This document shows, piece by piece, positions 53,836 to 63,277 of a DNA stretch of 64,000 bases. Source of the DNA: Methanoculleus methanifontis (GTDB lineage Archaea; Halobacteriota; Methanomicrobia; Methanomicrobiales; Methanoculleaceae); NCBI RefSeq assembly GCF_030464365.1, contig NZ_VCYI01000004.1, forward strand, positions 62,001-126,000, read 5' to 3'. Under the pieces are notes generated by a model. The model saw only the letters and a list, made by a program, of their open reading frames with translations, did no database searches and was not told where the DNA came from. Both the position numbers and the translations under genes were made by a program. How positions within the stretch are numbered: position 1 is the first letter of the stretch; the number at the start of each line of letters is the position of its first letter.

Positions 53836-55125
53836 TCAGTGCCGTTTCTCCCATTTCAGGAGTTCGGAGACCTCCGAGAGCGTCCGGCCGCGCCGGATCT
53901 CCTCGCGGATCCGCTCTTCGTTCTTCTTGACCTCCATCGCCCGGCGTGCGACCTCGTAAGCGCGCTCCCGGGGGACCACCACGACCCCGCTCTCGTCGGC
54001 GACGATCCAGTCGCCCGGCCGCACCTCCTGTCCGCAGCAGGCGACCTCGGTGTTGATCTCCCCGAGACCCTTGGGCTCCCCGGCATTCGGGACGGTTGCC
54101 GTGGCAAAGACCGGGAACTTCATCTCCCGGATATCATCCACGTCCCGCACCGCTCCGTCGATCACGATACCCACGACCCCGCGGTTCTCCGCGGAGTGGG
54201 TGGCAAGTTCGCCCCAGGGGGCGACGTCCGTCCTCCCTTCGTTTCGGACGACGAGGACGTCTCCCGGCCCGGCGACGTCGATCGCCTCAACAGGTTTTGC
54301 CCAGTCGCCGGCGAGGGTCCGGACGGTCACCGCCCGGCCGACCGCCTTTACCCTGCCGCAGATGGAGACGACCCCTGCCATTGCGCCCTTCCGGTGCATG
54401 GCATCGGTGACGTTCAGTGCGGAGACCGCTTCGAAGAGGCGGCGGATAGCTGCGTCCTGGCTCTCTTCCTCCCGCGGCCGGATCTCGGGCTGGTCGATGG
54501 CCTCCCGGACCCGCCGCGCCGCGCCGGTCACGTCGGCGGCCTTGACGATGTTTCCTCCCACGATGACGATCGAGGCACCGGCGGCGACCGCCTCGGATGC
54601 GGTCTCTGCATCGAGCCCGCCCGCAACGGCGACGGGCGTGCCCACTTCCCCGGCAAGGCGGCGGAGGAGGTCGAGCGACGACCTGCCGATCATCTGCTGG
54701 TCGATACCGACATGGGCATTGATGTAGTCGACGCCGAGCGCGGCAAGTTCCCGCGACCGGGAGACGGGGTCGGCGACGTTGATGAGATCGGCCATGAGCC
54801 GGACGCCGTACTTGCGGGCGGAGCGCACCGCCTCGACGATCACGGCATCGTCGGCGTCGGCGAGGATGCAGACGACACCGGCGCCGGACTTCGCCGCCAT
54901 CTCCACCTCGACCGCCCCGGTATCGGCGATCTTCATGTCCGCGACGATCTCGTGGCCGGGGAAGCGTTCCCGGAGCGTCCGCACGGCCTGCATCCCCTCG
55001 CTCTTGATCAGGGGCGTCCCGACCTCAATCCAGTCCGCACCGCCACGGACTGCCTCATCTGCGATCTCAACCGCACGATCGAGCTCGAGAAGATCGAGCG
55101 CCACCTGGAGAGTAGGCGTTGCCAT
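53836..55125 (-). CDS. 3-hexulose-6-phosphate synthase / RraA-like fusion
   Basis: Residues 1 to about 210 are a hexulose-phosphate synthase (orotidine-decarboxylase fold): [31 protein letters not shown] with the DxKxxD motif, and [20 protein letters not shown]. Residues about 220-429 are an RraA/DlpA-like domain: [47 protein letters not shown] and [17 protein letters not shown]. In archaea the synthase usually runs backwards to make ribulose-5-phosphate and formaldehyde. The RraA partner may be an aldolase-like or unrelated activity; its role is not established. Confidence 0.9.
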   Translation of the reverse strand: MATPTLQVALDLLELDRAVEIADEAVRGGADWIEVGTPLIKSEGMQAVRTLRERFPGHEIVADMKIADTGAVEVEMAAKSGAGVVCILADADDAVIVEAVRSARKYGVRLMADLINVADPVSRSRELAALGVDYINAHVGIDQQMIGRSSLDLLRRLAGEVGTPVAVAGGLDAETASEAVAAGASIVIVGGNIVKAADVTGAARRVREAIDQPEIRPREEESQDAAIRRLFEAVSALNVTDAMHRKGAMAGVVSICGRVKAVGRAVTVRTLAGDWAKPVEAIDVAGPGDVLVVRNEGRTDVAPWGELATHSAENRGVVGIVIDGAVRDVDDIREMKFPVFATATVPNAGEPKGLGEINTEVACCGQEVRPGDWIVADESGVVVVPRERAYEVARRAMEVKKNEERIREEIRRGRTLSEVSELLKWEKRH

Positions 55126-55226
55126 GCAGTACAGTATGGCGGGGTTCTATTTATCTGGTGCCGGGCCGGGGAAACCTATATGACGTGAGATGCTTGAGAT
55201 GGTCGCCGGCATGGATGTGATGACGG
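55126..55226. promoter_or_regulatory. divergent promoter pair, HPS-RraA and LLM oxidoreductase
   Basis: AGATAAATAGAA (55147-55157, minus strand) lies about 27 nt before the HPS start. CTATATGACG (about 55175-55184, plus strand) lies about 47 nt before the oxidoreductase ATG. Both genes share this 101-base gap. Confidence 0.5.
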
Positions 55227-56189
55227 ATGGTCAAAATCGGTTATAAACTGGCGTGCGAGGAGCACGGCCCACTGGAACTCGTCTGCAACGCCCGCCAGGC
55301 GGAAGATGCCGGCTTTGCGTTTGCCATGATATCGGATCACTATCACCCCTGGACGAGTAAGCAGGGGCAGAGCCCATTTGTCTGGAGCGTCATCGGCGGC
55401 ATCTCGCAGGTGACGGCGGATCTCCCGCTGGTGACGGGCGTCACCTGCCCGACGATACGGATTCACCCCGGCATCATCGCCCAGGCCGCCGCAACCGCCG
55501 CCATGATGATGCCGGGGCGGTTTGCCCTTGGCCTCGGGTCGGGGGAGAACCTCAACGAGCACGTCTTTGGCGACCGCTGGCCTCCGGCGCCGGTCAGGAT
55601 CGAGATGCTCGAGGAGGCGGTAGAAGTTATCCGGCTGCTCTGGAAGGGGGGGATGCAGGACTACTACGGCGCCTTCTACACGCTCGAGAACACGCAGGTC
55701 TTCTCGCTCCCGGAGGAACTCCCCCCGATCTACATCGCGTCGGAAGGCCCGATCAGCGCGTCCATGGCCGCGCGGGTCGGTGACGGGTTCATCAACCCGG
55801 GCAGCAACGCCGAGGAGAACCTCATCATCTTCCGCGACTCGGGGGGTGGCGATAAACCGGCATACATCGAGGCGTCGGTCTGCTGGGCCCAGACCGAGGA
55901 GGAAGGGCAGAGGACGGCTTACGAGCAGTGGCCGATTCCTGCAAACACCGGGGAACTCAACCGGCTCCTCCCCACGCCGACCCACTACGAGCAGGCGGCG
56001 AAGATGGTGACGCCGGAGGACGTGGCGGAGCACGTCGTCTGCGGCCCAGACCCGGAGGCGCATATCAAGAAGATCGAGGAGAGCATCGGGAAGGGGTTCG
56101 ACCACGTCTGCATCCACCAGATCGGGCAGCAGCAGCGGGAGTTCATGGAGTTTTACGCGAAGGAGGTTCTGCCGCATTTTGGGAAATGA
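55227..56189 (+). CDS. F420-dependent LLM-class oxidoreductase (G6PDH/Adf-like)
   Basis: The 320-residue bacterial-luciferase-type barrel starts MVKIGYKLACEEHGPLELVC and has MISDHYHPWTSKQGQSPFVW, GVTCPTIRIHPGIIAQAAAT, ALGLGSGENLNEHVFGDRWP, and KKIEESIGKGFDHVCIHQIG at the end. These match the F420-dependent glucose-6-phosphate dehydrogenase-like subfamily, which in methanogens includes secondary-alcohol dehydrogenases (Adf, known from Methanoculleus thermophilus). The substrate is not readable; an alcohol is a reasonable guess. Confidence 0.88.
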   Translation: MVKIGYKLACEEHGPLELVCNARQAEDAGFAFAMISDHYHPWTSKQGQSPFVWSVIGGISQVTADLPLVTGVTCPTIRIHPGIIAQAAATAAMMMPGRFALGLGSGENLNEHVFGDRWPPAPVRIEMLEEAVEVIRLLWKGGMQDYYGAFYTLENTQVFSLPEELPPIYIASEGPISASMAARVGDGFINPGSNAEENLIIFRDSGGGDKPAYIEASVCWAQTEEEGQRTAYEQWPIPANTGELNRLLPTPTHYEQAAKMVTPEDVAEHVVCGPDPEAHIKKIEESIGKGFDHVCIHQIGQQQREFMEFYAKEVLPHFGK

Positions 56190-56309
56190 CGGCGCTACAG
56201 AAGAGGGTTTTGGAGGCACAAACCCGGGCGAGGGCAAGCCGCGGTAGGCGGAAAACACCAGTGATTGTGGGTCTTGCCAAGTAAAACCTACAAATGAGGA
56301 GAGATCCCA

Positions 56310-56425
56310 GTGCAGTGGACCGTGGGGCTACGCACCTTCGGTGCTCAAACTCCTGCCGTTCCAGCAGTCGTTCCCCGCCCCGGGGGCGGGGGCAGTCATG
56401 GCGATATCCCCACGGTCCACTGCAC
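56310..56425. repeat. 116-bp element bounded by a perfect 18-bp inverted repeat
   Basis: GTGCAGTGGACCGTGGGG (56310-56327) pairs exactly with 56408-56425. Inside is one double-hairpin unit in reverse orientation (CACC TTC GGTG, CTCAAACTC linker, CTGCC...AGCAG), then a C/G-rich palindrome (CCCCGCCCCGGGGGCGGGGG). The unit recurs at 30417-30498, without the 18-bp arms. Confidence 0.9.
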
Positions 56426-56561
56426 CGGGACTTTTCCCTCGCTTTTTTCGCATTTTGGCTGTCGCCACTCGCATCTGGCAGCGTTTGTACTCCTATCTTT
56501 CGACCCGTTAGATCTCCATATGCCGTTCTTCGGAGTATCGCCTGCCCAATGCACGGATTTC

Positions 56562-56628
56562 AAGGGGATATCGCCCTTGGGGGTGGGGCTGACGGGGAGG
56601 GGGGAGCATCCCCCCTCCCCTGTCTCCA
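56562..56628 (+). repeat. GC-rich module, copy without the 45-bp unit
   Basis: It begins AAGGGGATATCGCCCTTGGG, continues GGTGGGGCTGACGGGGAG, and ends in the hairpin GGGGGGAGCATCCCCCC plus TCCCCTGTCTCCA. Copy two is at about 30259-30370, split by one extra unit right after GACGGGGAG. The rest of the gap (56190-56309, 56426-56561, 56629-56743) has no recognised feature. Confidence 0.85.
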
Positions 56629-56743
56629 GCCCATAATTGTGATGCTACGCTCACATGTGACAGCAGGCGGAACGTCCTGATCTTAAACATTCTATGCCAC
56701 TAACCACCCCCGGGCAAAAACCCCCAGACCAGCCCAAAAAAAG

Positions 56744-57082
56744 TTACAATTCCTCCGGCTCCTCCTGATCCGTCCGCACCCGGCAGATGCTCTCGACCGG
56801 CAGGACGAAGATCCTGCCGTCGCCCGGCCTGCCGGTCCGGCCGTTCGCCCGGACGATCCCGACGATCCGCTCGACATCGCCGTCCCTGACGACCATCTCG
56901 ATCTTCACCTTCGGGATGAGTTCGACCGGCACCGTCTTTCCCCTGAACCGGAGGGCGATGCCCTTCTGCGCCCCCCGCCCCATCACCTCGCTCACGGTCA
57001 TCCCGTAGATGCCGTCGGCCTCGAGCGCCGCCCTCACGGTGTAGAACATCTCGGGCCTGATGACTGCAGTAACCATCTTCAT
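56744..57082 (-). CDS. glnK: PII signal-transduction protein GlnK
   Basis: Binds ATP/ADP and 2-oxoglutarate and plugs the ammonium channel. From MKMVTAVIRPEMFYTVRAAL the protein is 112 residues with the PII pattern: GIYGMTVSEVMGRGAQKG, a T-loop region (IALRFRGKTVPVELIPKVKI) and the C-terminal signature TGRPGDGRIFVLPVESICRV. The usual uridylylated T-loop tyrosine is not evident. It follows amt by 10 bases on the same strand, the standard amt-glnK pair. The frame is open 19 codons upstream, overlapping amt. Confidence 0.94.
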   Translation of the reverse strand: MKMVTAVIRPEMFYTVRAALEADGIYGMTVSEVMGRGAQKGIALRFRGKTVPVELIPKVKIEMVVRDGDVERIVGIVRANGRTGRPGDGRIFVLPVESICRVRTDQEEPEEL

Positions 57083-57092
57083 CCGCACCACC

Positions 57093-58286
57093 TCACACCC
57101 GCACGGACTCGCCGTGCTGGGCGATGTCCAGTCCAACATACTCTTCCTCCTCGGTGACCCGCAAGCCCATCGCTACATCGACGACCTTTGCGATGACGTA
57201 GGTCACGCCGAACGAGTAGGCCACGACGACGGCCACATCCACGGCCTGGATGAGGAGCTGGCCCGAGTTCCCGTAGAACAGGCCGTCAATGCCCCCGATA
57301 GCCGCGGCCGCAAAGATCCCGGTTGCGAGAGCGCCGAAGATGCCGCCCACGCCGTGGATCGCCCACGCATCGAGGCTCTCGTCGAGTCCCTCACGAACCC
57401 GGAAGAGCAGGGCACCGTAGCAGACGAGACCGGCAGCGGCCCCGATGGGAATCGCGGCCATGGGTGTGACGAACCCGGCCGCCGGCGTGATGGCTACGAG
57501 CCCGGAAATCGCCCCGCTGATGATCCCGACCGATCCGGGTCTGCCGCGAACCCAGGCGGCACAGAGCCAGGCGAGAGCCCCGGAAGCGGCGGCGATGTTC
57601 GTTGCTACGAACGCGTTTGCCGCAAGGCCGTCCGCGGCGAGAGCGCTCCCGGCGTTGAACCCAAACCACCCGAACCAGAGGAGCGCCCCGCCGAGGAGGA
57701 CCATCGGGATGTTGTTCGGTTCCATGCCGTGGCCGCCGAACCCGAGACGCTTCCCGATGACGAGCGCGAGCGCCAGCGCCGAGAACCCGGAGCTGATGTG
57801 AACGACCGTGCCGCCGGCGAAGTCGAGCGCACCGAGTTGCGCCGCCCATCCGCCGCCCCACGCCCAGTGGGCAAGCGGGTCGTAGACCAGCGTCGTCCAG
57901 AGGAGGCCGAAGACGACGAACGAACTGATCTTTATCCGCTCCGCAACCCCGGATGTCACGATTGCAAGCGTGAGGCCCGCAAAGACCATCTGGAAGGCCA
58001 TGAAGAGCAGATCCGGAATACCGTCGCCCTCCATCCCGACACCCTGCAGGAAGGCGTACTCCAAGCCCCCGATCAGCCCGTTGATGTCGGCGCCGAAGGA
58101 GAGGCTGTAGCCGCAGACGACCCACTGGATGCTGACGAGGGCGAATGCGATGAACGCCAGCGCAAGCATGGAGATGAAGTTCTTCCGCCGCACGAGCCCG
58201 CCATAGAAGAGCCCCACTCCCGGGGTCATCAGCATGACCAGTGCCGTACAGACAAGGATAAACGCCGTGGCGCCGGAATCAATCAT
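57093..58286 (-). CDS. amt: ammonium transporter
   Basis: Trimeric ammonia/ammonium channel. The 397-residue protein has about eleven membrane helices, the twin-histidine region ([11 protein letters not shown] and [20 protein letters not shown]), the [19 protein letters not shown] signature and [18 protein letters not shown] short cytoplasmic tail ([20 protein letters not shown]) gives the GlnK docking end. Start [19 protein letters not shown] is typical of archaeal Amt without a signal peptide. Confidence 0.96.
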   Translation of the reverse strand: MIDSGATAFILVCTALVMLMTPGVGLFYGGLVRRKNFISMLALAFIAFALVSIQWVVCGYSLSFGADINGLIGGLEYAFLQGVGMEGDGIPDLLFMAFQMVFAGLTLAIVTSGVAERIKISSFVVFGLLWTTLVYDPLAHWAWGGGWAAQLGALDFAGGTVVHISSGFSALALALVIGKRLGFGGHGMEPNNIPMVLLGGALLWFGWFGFNAGSALAADGLAANAFVATNIAAASGALAWLCAAWVRGRPGSVGIISGAISGLVAITPAAGFVTPMAAIPIGAAAGLVCYGALLFRVREGLDESLDAWAIHGVGGIFGALATGIFAAAAIGGIDGLFYGNSGQLLIQAVDVAVVVAYSFGVTYVIAKVVDVAMGLRVTEEEEYVGLDIAQHGESVRV

Positions 58287-58429
58287 AGTCCGGCTCCCGG
58301 CTCACCCACAAAGTGTTCTCGCCATTCATCGGAAGGAAGTTTCCTTCTTACAAATATAAATTTTTCTGTTTGTGTGCGCAACGGAAGGACTGATGCATCT
58401 GGAGGTACAGATCATATCTGCGTGATGCG

Positions 58430-58978
58430 ATGAGCACGAAGGGCGATGTCCGGCAGGTCTGCGCCCGCCTGCGGTCGGCGAAGACCCAAAGGGAACTCGC
58501 GAAGATCCTCTACCATGCGGTATCAGGCTACTCGCTCTTCGACCTCCAGGAGATGCGGGGGAGGGTGGAGCGCGACCTCCGATCAGTTCCCGCCGGATAC
58601 CGGCGACGCCTCTACCCCAGCGCGATGGAGCAGATCTTCGAGACGCACCACACCCTCATCGTCGCTGGCCGCCGCGGAGATCCGGGAGACGGGGAGAGGC
58701 TGCTCCCGGGCGAGTTCCAGGACTTCTGCGACATGGTCGAGGAGACATGCCTTCGCGGAGGCGAGGAGGAGCGGCACCTCGAACTCCTCTACTTCCTCCT
58801 TGCCGCCTTCAACATCTTCGTCCTCGACCGCCCCGCTCACCCCGTGGGCACGCCGTTTCCCGGCGGGTTCGAGGTCGAGGTCAGGAACGGGGAATACCTC
58901 TGCCCGGTCAGGGAGAAGGCCGACGACGTCGAGAACGCCCTCTGCCCCTACTGCCCGGCAAAGCAGAGCGACGGATGA
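58430..58978 (+). CDS. DUF2115 family protein
   Basis: The 182-residue protein has the shape of the methanogen-specific DUF2115 family: N-terminal helices (DLQEMRGRVERDLRSVPAGY), a middle with FQDFCDMVEETC, then HPVGTPFPGGFEVEVRNGEY and a C-terminal CPVREKADD...ALCPYC cysteine trio that may bind zinc. No function is known to me. It is convergent with the nitroreductase gene and has no clear operon partner. Confidence 0.85.
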   Translation: MSTKGDVRQVCARLRSAKTQRELAKILYHAVSGYSLFDLQEMRGRVERDLRSVPAGYRRRLYPSAMEQIFETHHTLIVAGRRGDPGDGERLLPGEFQDFCDMVEETCLRGGEEERHLELLYFLLAAFNIFVLDRPAHPVGTPFPGGFEVEVRNGEYLCPVREKADDVENALCPYCPAKQSDG

Positions 58979-59018
58979 AGAAGGCGCAGCAAAAAAAAGA
59001 GATCTCCGATATACGGTT

Positions 59019-59549
59019 TTATTCTTCTTCCTCGTAACGCTCGAAGAACGTGACCTCGTCGGGGACTTTTTTCTCCTTGATCTGGATTTCCTCGGGGTAT
59101 CCTGCAGGCACGAGCGAGACAAGCGTGTACTCCTCCGGGACGTTGAGGAGTTTCCGGACATCCTCGGCATAGTCCTTCTTCTCCCCCGCAACCCAGCAGG
59201 TTCCGACACCCCACGCCTGGAGCGCGAGGAGGAGCTGCATCGTCGCCGCACAGCAGTCTTCGAGGTAGTATTTCGCATCCCGCTTCCCGAAGACGGCGAA
59301 ACAGATGGGCGCATCGGCGATGAACCTGGCGTTCTCGGCGAGATCGGCAATCGCCTTCAACGTATCGCAGTTCTGGATCGTCCCGAAGAGCCAGGGCTGC
59401 TCGTTTCGCGCGGTCGGGGCAAGCCGTGCGCAGTCGAGGGCGTCTTTTACAATCTTATCCTCGATAGGGCTGTCCTTGTACTTCCGCACGCTGTGCCTGC
59501 TCCGTATCACGGTGACACCGAGATTAACCGTTCCACCAATCGGACTCAT
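59019..59549 (-). CDS. nitroreductase family FMN protein
   Basis: The 176-residue flavoprotein has the family N-terminus VTVIRSRHSVRKYKDSPIED (FMN phosphate arginines), ARLAPTARNEQPWLFGTIQN, QLLLALQAWGVGTCWVAGEK and the C-terminal VPEEYTLVSLVPAGYPEE. Members reduce nitro-aromatics, quinones or flavins using NAD(P)H. The first nine residues (MSPIGGTVN) may not belong; GTG starts further in are possible. The physiological substrate is not inferable. Confidence 0.88.
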   Translation of the reverse strand: MSPIGGTVNLGVTVIRSRHSVRKYKDSPIEDKIVKDALDCARLAPTARNEQPWLFGTIQNCDTLKAIADLAENARFIADAPICFAVFGKRDAKYYLEDCCAATMQLLLALQAWGVGTCWVAGEKKDYAEDVRKLLNVPEEYTLVSLVPAGYPEEIQIKEKKVPDEVTFFERYEEEE

Positions 59550-59625
59550 GCAACGATGGTGGGCACTCCTGGCCTAAATACCTTGGGGAAATGGAGGAAG
59601 GAAGGACTCCGGCAGAAAGGCCGGC

Positions 59626-60828
59626 CTAGAAGAGGCCCCGTATCATCTCCACCATGTTCGAGAACCCCTCGACGATGACCACGGTCGGATCGATCCCGAG
59701 GACCGGGAAGATGAAGAGGAAGTAGATGATTGTCCCGAGCGTGCTCCCGACGTTCGCGAGAGCTGCAACCAGCACCACGCGGAAGAGCGGGATCCGCCGC
59801 ATCTCTGCAAGAGTCTCCGCCTCGATGATCTGCCGGAATTCTCCGGCGGCGGGCTTGCGTATCTTCGCCTCGACGATGGCGGCAAACCATCCCGCCGCAA
59901 GCAGGGGCAGGGGGTTGAGCGACGTCATCCAGGAGACCGCAAACGCCGTGGCGGCCGAGAGGGGATGCCCGCCGGCAACCAGGGTGAACACAGCACACAA
60001 AACCCCGTTGATCAGAACCCAGTAGAGGAGAGCGGTCAGCAGGACGTCGAGCCCCACGCCCGAGAAGGCTATCGCGGCGATCAGGAGGAGGAAGAGAATG
60101 GTGACGCCCACTCCGATGATCTTCGCCCACGGCAGGGTCTTCACCCCGGCGGTCAGAGTCGGGAGCGGCGGCAGCGTCTCCGGTGCGTCCAGATAGCGCT
60201 GCACACCCTGGATATGCCCGGCGCCGACGACGGCGAGCACCCGTTCGTACCGGCCGGTGAGCATCAGAACCTGGTGGGCCAGGTAGGCGTCCCGTTCATC
60301 GATCAGGGCCTGTGCGCCCCGGGGAGAGAACTTCCTGAACTCCTCCATGGCGGCGCTCACGACGTCCTGGTCCGTGAACTCGTCGACGTCGATCTTCTGC
60401 CCCTCGACACTCACGAGCGAATAGATCAGGGCTCCGATGAGTTTGATCTTCTCCCAGATACCCATCCGGCCCCAGAACCGGGCAAGTGTGATCCGGATAT
60501 CCCGGTCGATGAGCGCCACGGGCTTCTGGTGCGCCTCGGCCTCCTCGACGGCGGCGAGCATCTCGGCACCGGGCTTCACGCCGGTTTCTGCGCCGATCCG
60601 CTGCTGGATGTAGGTGAGCACCCACTGAACGAGGAGCTGGCCGAAGTTCCCGCTTTTCAGGATCTCCCCCACCGAGGGTTCGGCCGCCTCCTCTCTGAGC
60701 GATATGAACCGTCCCCGGTCGAGCTCGACACCGACAATATCGGGCTGGAACTCCTCGATGACAGACCGAACCTCCTCGACACTCTTCTGCGAGACATGCG
60801 CCGTCCCGACAAGGCGGATCTCACCCAT
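59626..60828 (-). CDS. TraB/GumN-family membrane protein
   Basis: The 400-residue protein opens MGEIRLVGTAHVSQKSVEEV, the TraB/PrgY start with a conserved TAHVS, then DIVGVELDRGRFISL and a second conserved histidine in VLAVVGAGHIQGVQRYL. This erythromycin-esterase/TIKI-like fold is thought to be a metal-dependent peptidase or pheromone-shutdown factor. The last 170 residues contain about four to five membrane helices (IIGVGVTILFLLLIAAIAFS, NVGSTLGTIIYFLFIFPVLG). The archaeal role is unknown. Its ATG overlaps the stop of the next gene upstream. Confidence 0.88.
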   Translation of the reverse strand: MGEIRLVGTAHVSQKSVEEVRSVIEEFQPDIVGVELDRGRFISLREEAAEPSVGEILKSGNFGQLLVQWVLTYIQQRIGAETGVKPGAEMLAAVEEAEAHQKPVALIDRDIRITLARFWGRMGIWEKIKLIGALIYSLVSVEGQKIDVDEFTDQDVVSAAMEEFRKFSPRGAQALIDERDAYLAHQVLMLTGRYERVLAVVGAGHIQGVQRYLDAPETLPPLPTLTAGVKTLPWAKIIGVGVTILFLLLIAAIAFSGVGLDVLLTALLYWVLINGVLCAVFTLVAGGHPLSAATAFAVSWMTSLNPLPLLAAGWFAAIVEAKIRKPAAGEFRQIIEAETLAEMRRIPLFRVVLVAALANVGSTLGTIIYFLFIFPVLGIDPTVVIVEGFSNMVEMIRGLF

Positions 60829-61363
60829 CGAGCACCTTCACGCCTTCGCTGTCGATCACAACGCGTTTCCCCGGCGGCACCGCCGCGTCATGGAAGACGG
60901 CGCGGATACCGGCTTCTTCTACCGCCTCGGCGGCCTGCCGCCTGCAGATATTGGCCGCCGCATCGTGCGCATCGCAGGGGGAGAGCGGCACACCGAGACC
61001 GGGGCACTCCGATACTGCGAGGTCGTCGTCCACCAGCATGAAGGGATAGGTGCGGCAGATCCAGGGGCGGTGAGCGTAGATCGAGCACCGCCCGTCCCGG
61101 AGGAAGATGCAGGCATCGGCCGTTCGCCTGAGACACCATGCAAGGGTGTACTCGGCGCCGTTCCCGGCATCGATAAAGTCGGGATAGGGCTCGGCAACCT
61201 CGTCCCAGACCATACCGGTCGCCGCCATGATTGCCCGGACCTCGGCCGGGCTCACCAGCACGAGGTTCGAGTCCTCCGCAACCCGCCGGCAGCAGGCGCC
61301 GCACCCTCTGCAACGAAATCCAATCGACCCGAGTTGAGCCGCAACGTCATCTACTCCGAGCAT
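60821..61363 (-). CDS. YkgJ-type cysteine-cluster protein
   Basis: The 180-residue protein has the zinc- or iron-chelating family's CxxCxxCC core in FRCRGCGACCRRV (about residues 17-28), further cysteines in YTLAWCLRRTADACIFL, GRCSIYAHRPWICRTYP and later ECPG. These eight-cysteine proteins bind a metal, possibly Fe-S. It overlaps the TraB gene at one end (8 bases) and the guaA subunit gene at the other (13 bases), so three unrelated functions share one message. Confidence 0.88.
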   Translation of the reverse strand: MLGVDDVAAQLGSIGFRCRGCGACCRRVAEDSNLVLVSPAEVRAIMAATGMVWDEVAEPYPDFIDAGNGAEYTLAWCLRRTADACIFLRDGRCSIYAHRPWICRTYPFMLVDDDLAVSECPGLGVPLSPCDAHDAAANICRRQAAEAVEEAGIRAVFHDAAVPPGKRVVIDSEGVKVLDG

Positions 61364-61905
61364 ATCCTGTCAAAATTCTCAAAGAGAAGCCGTCCGTTGA
61401 CGGTATGGCTGACCTCCGGGTGCCACTGGATGCCGTAGAGGTGTTCATCGGGAGATGCGATTGCTTCCACGCCGCAGATAGACGATCTGGCAAGCCGGAC
61501 AAACCCTTCCGGCACAACCGAGACCTCATCCGCGTGCGATGCCCATACCTGTATCCGATCGGGGTAGCCCTGGAGAAGGGTGTTTTGTTCGAGGGTCTCG
61601 ACCTCGACCGCACCGAACCCGCCGCTCGCACCCTGACGGATCGCGCCCCCGCGGGCTGTCGCCATGATATGCAGCCCAAGGCAGATGCCGAGAACAGGAA
61701 GACCGAGATCGAGGTATGCCGGAGCGACACCGGCGCGCTCAAGGGTCGGGCCGCCACCGAGGATGATGCCCCGGCAGCCCCGGGCGACCTCGGCCGGCGG
61801 CGTCTCGTTTGAGACCATCGTGGCCTCGATATCCATGTCACGGAGCGTTCGGAGGATCAGGTGGTTGAACTGTCCGTGATTGTTGACCACATAGAGTGGA
61901 AGCAT
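61351..61905 (-). CDS. guaAA: GMP synthase glutaminase subunit (GMPS subunit A)
   Basis: Class I glutamine amidotransferase that supplies ammonia for XMP to GMP. The 184-residue protein starts MLPLYVVNNHGQFNHLILRT and has the nucleophile elbow VLGICLGLHIMA, and the His-Glu pair in GIQWHPEVSHTVNGR. In archaea this subunit is separate from the PP-loop synthetase subunit, which is not in the window. It is the first gene of the overlapping run guaAA - cysteine-cluster - traB. Confidence 0.94.
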   Translation of the reverse strand: MLPLYVVNNHGQFNHLILRTLRDMDIEATMVSNETPPAEVARGCRGIILGGGPTLERAGVAPAYLDLGLPVLGICLGLHIMATARGGAIRQGASGGFGAVEVETLEQNTLLQGYPDRIQVWASHADEVSVVPEGFVRLARSSICGVEAIASPDEHLYGIQWHPEVSHTVNGRLLFENFDRICSE

Positions 61906-61943
61906 TGCTTATAGATAGATGCAAAAAGGTAATAGTCCTTCCC

Positions 61944-62960
61944 TCAGGCGTACTTCTTGACGAAATCGAAGACTTTGCGGGAGATCTCTTCGGGCTCATG
62001 GCCCATGAGGTACGCGAGCGTCAGGGCCCCTCCGGCCCCCATCCCTTCCTTGACTTCGCCGATGCAGTAGCGGGCGAGCCCGACGTGCCCGAGCTCGGCG
62101 AAGTTCGGATCAACGTAGTACGCGGCGGTGCCGACGTCGGCAACCGACCGGACGAACCCGGCGGACGGATCGTCCCTGACGTAGACCGTCGTCGCAAGAC
62201 CGGGCACCCGTCTTCCGAGCGCCTTCAGGACGGCCGCAACGGCAAGCATCTGGGTTCCGCCGGCAAACATGACTTCGCCGGAGTAGGCGCTCGCGATCCC
62301 TGCAGCGACCGGCATCATGGGGTCGCCCGCGGCACGGAGGATCTCGAGGGGCTCTCTTGCGCCCGTCGCGTCGACCCGGGCGAGCACTTCCCGGCAGACG
62401 GCGTCTTTCAGTCCAAGAGGGTTCTCTACAAACGCGCTACTGACCGAGGCGTCGTAGCCGAGCGCCCGCAGAACGCAGAGGGCGGTGGTCGTACCGCCGG
62501 GGACGCACTCCCCGAGCATCAATAAATCGCTGTACTGTGAGAGAAGCCTCCCAACCGCTTCGCCCCGCTCGAAGAGGGCTTCCGTCTGCGGCACCGCGTC
62601 CTCCGTCCGCGGATCGCCGCCGGGGCTCCCGTAGACGTCGATGCAGGGGACGGTTGGCGTATGGGCAAGCCCTGCGTTGATGATGACGGGGGCAAGCCCG
62701 GTCAGTTCCACCATCGACCGGGTGATGCTCGCGGGCGTCGGGCAGCCGGTGGGGGTGTTCGGCCGGGCCGGAACGCTCGTGATCGCGCCGGTCGTGACGA
62801 GCTCCGCATCCAGGTTTGGGGTGAGCAGGGTCTTTTCGGGGGTCGGCCCTGCGCCGGATATGCCGGGGACGGTGGAGAGCATGGTGTTACCGAGAACGAG
62901 CGCCAGCATCGGGCGCTTTGGCCTTATCCCCGGGTCTTCTGAGAGGAACGGGTTGGACAT
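61944..62960 (-). CDS. CobT-like nicotinate-nucleotide dimethylbenzimidazole phosphoribosyltransferase (TIGR00303 type)
   Basis: Activates the lower ligand for cobamide assembly. From MSNPFLSEDPGIRPKRPMLA the protein is 338 residues, with glycine-rich segments resembling the archaeal CobT-like family: LVLGNTMLSTVPGISGAGPT, GECVPGGTTTALCVLRALGY, AGIASAYSGEVMFAGGTQML and the C-terminal EVKEGMGAGGALTLAYLMG with the conserved glutamate. It lies divergent from cobZ-cobS, which complete the same branch. The longer frame to 63080 is not family-like. Confidence 0.9.
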   Translation of the reverse strand: MSNPFLSEDPGIRPKRPMLALVLGNTMLSTVPGISGAGPTPEKTLLTPNLDAELVTTGAITSVPARPNTPTGCPTPASITRSMVELTGLAPVIINAGLAHTPTVPCIDVYGSPGGDPRTEDAVPQTEALFERGEAVGRLLSQYSDLLMLGECVPGGTTTALCVLRALGYDASVSSAFVENPLGLKDAVCREVLARVDATGAREPLEILRAAGDPMMPVAAGIASAYSGEVMFAGGTQMLAVAAVLKALGRRVPGLATTVYVRDDPSAGFVRSVADVGTAAYYVDPNFAELGHVGLARYCIGEVKEGMGAGGALTLAYLMGHEPEEISRKVFDFVKKYA

Positions 62961-63085
62961 TGTGTACAGGATAGGTACCGTGAGGTAGAAGAGATTGCTG
63001 TCGGAGCGTGGGGGAGGAGTGTGGTGGTCGGGCGTGGGCGGGGAGGGGGGCGCAGTGGATGGGTGTGGGTTTCCACACATCGGAA

Positions 63086-63277
63086 CTTCGCCGGTCGTGC
63101 CTACGGGGCTTAAACTCGGTTCCTACGGAACCTCGCCACTCGCACCTACAGGGCTTAAACTCGGTTCCTACGGAACCTCGCCACTCGCACCTACAGGGCT
63201 TAAACTCGGTTCCTACGGAACCTCGCCACTCGCACCTACAGGGCTTAAACTCGGTTCCTACGGAACCTCGCCACTCG
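63086..63277 (-). repeat. 45-bp tandem array, one degenerate and three identical copies plus 12 bases
   Basis: Units start at 63086 (degenerate), 63131, 63176, 63221 and 63266 (partial). Read on the minus strand each unit holds a perfect hairpin GGTTCC GTA GGAACC, a GAGTTTAA linker, a weaker hairpin GCCC TGTA GGTGC, then GAGTGGCGA. Confidence 0.95.
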
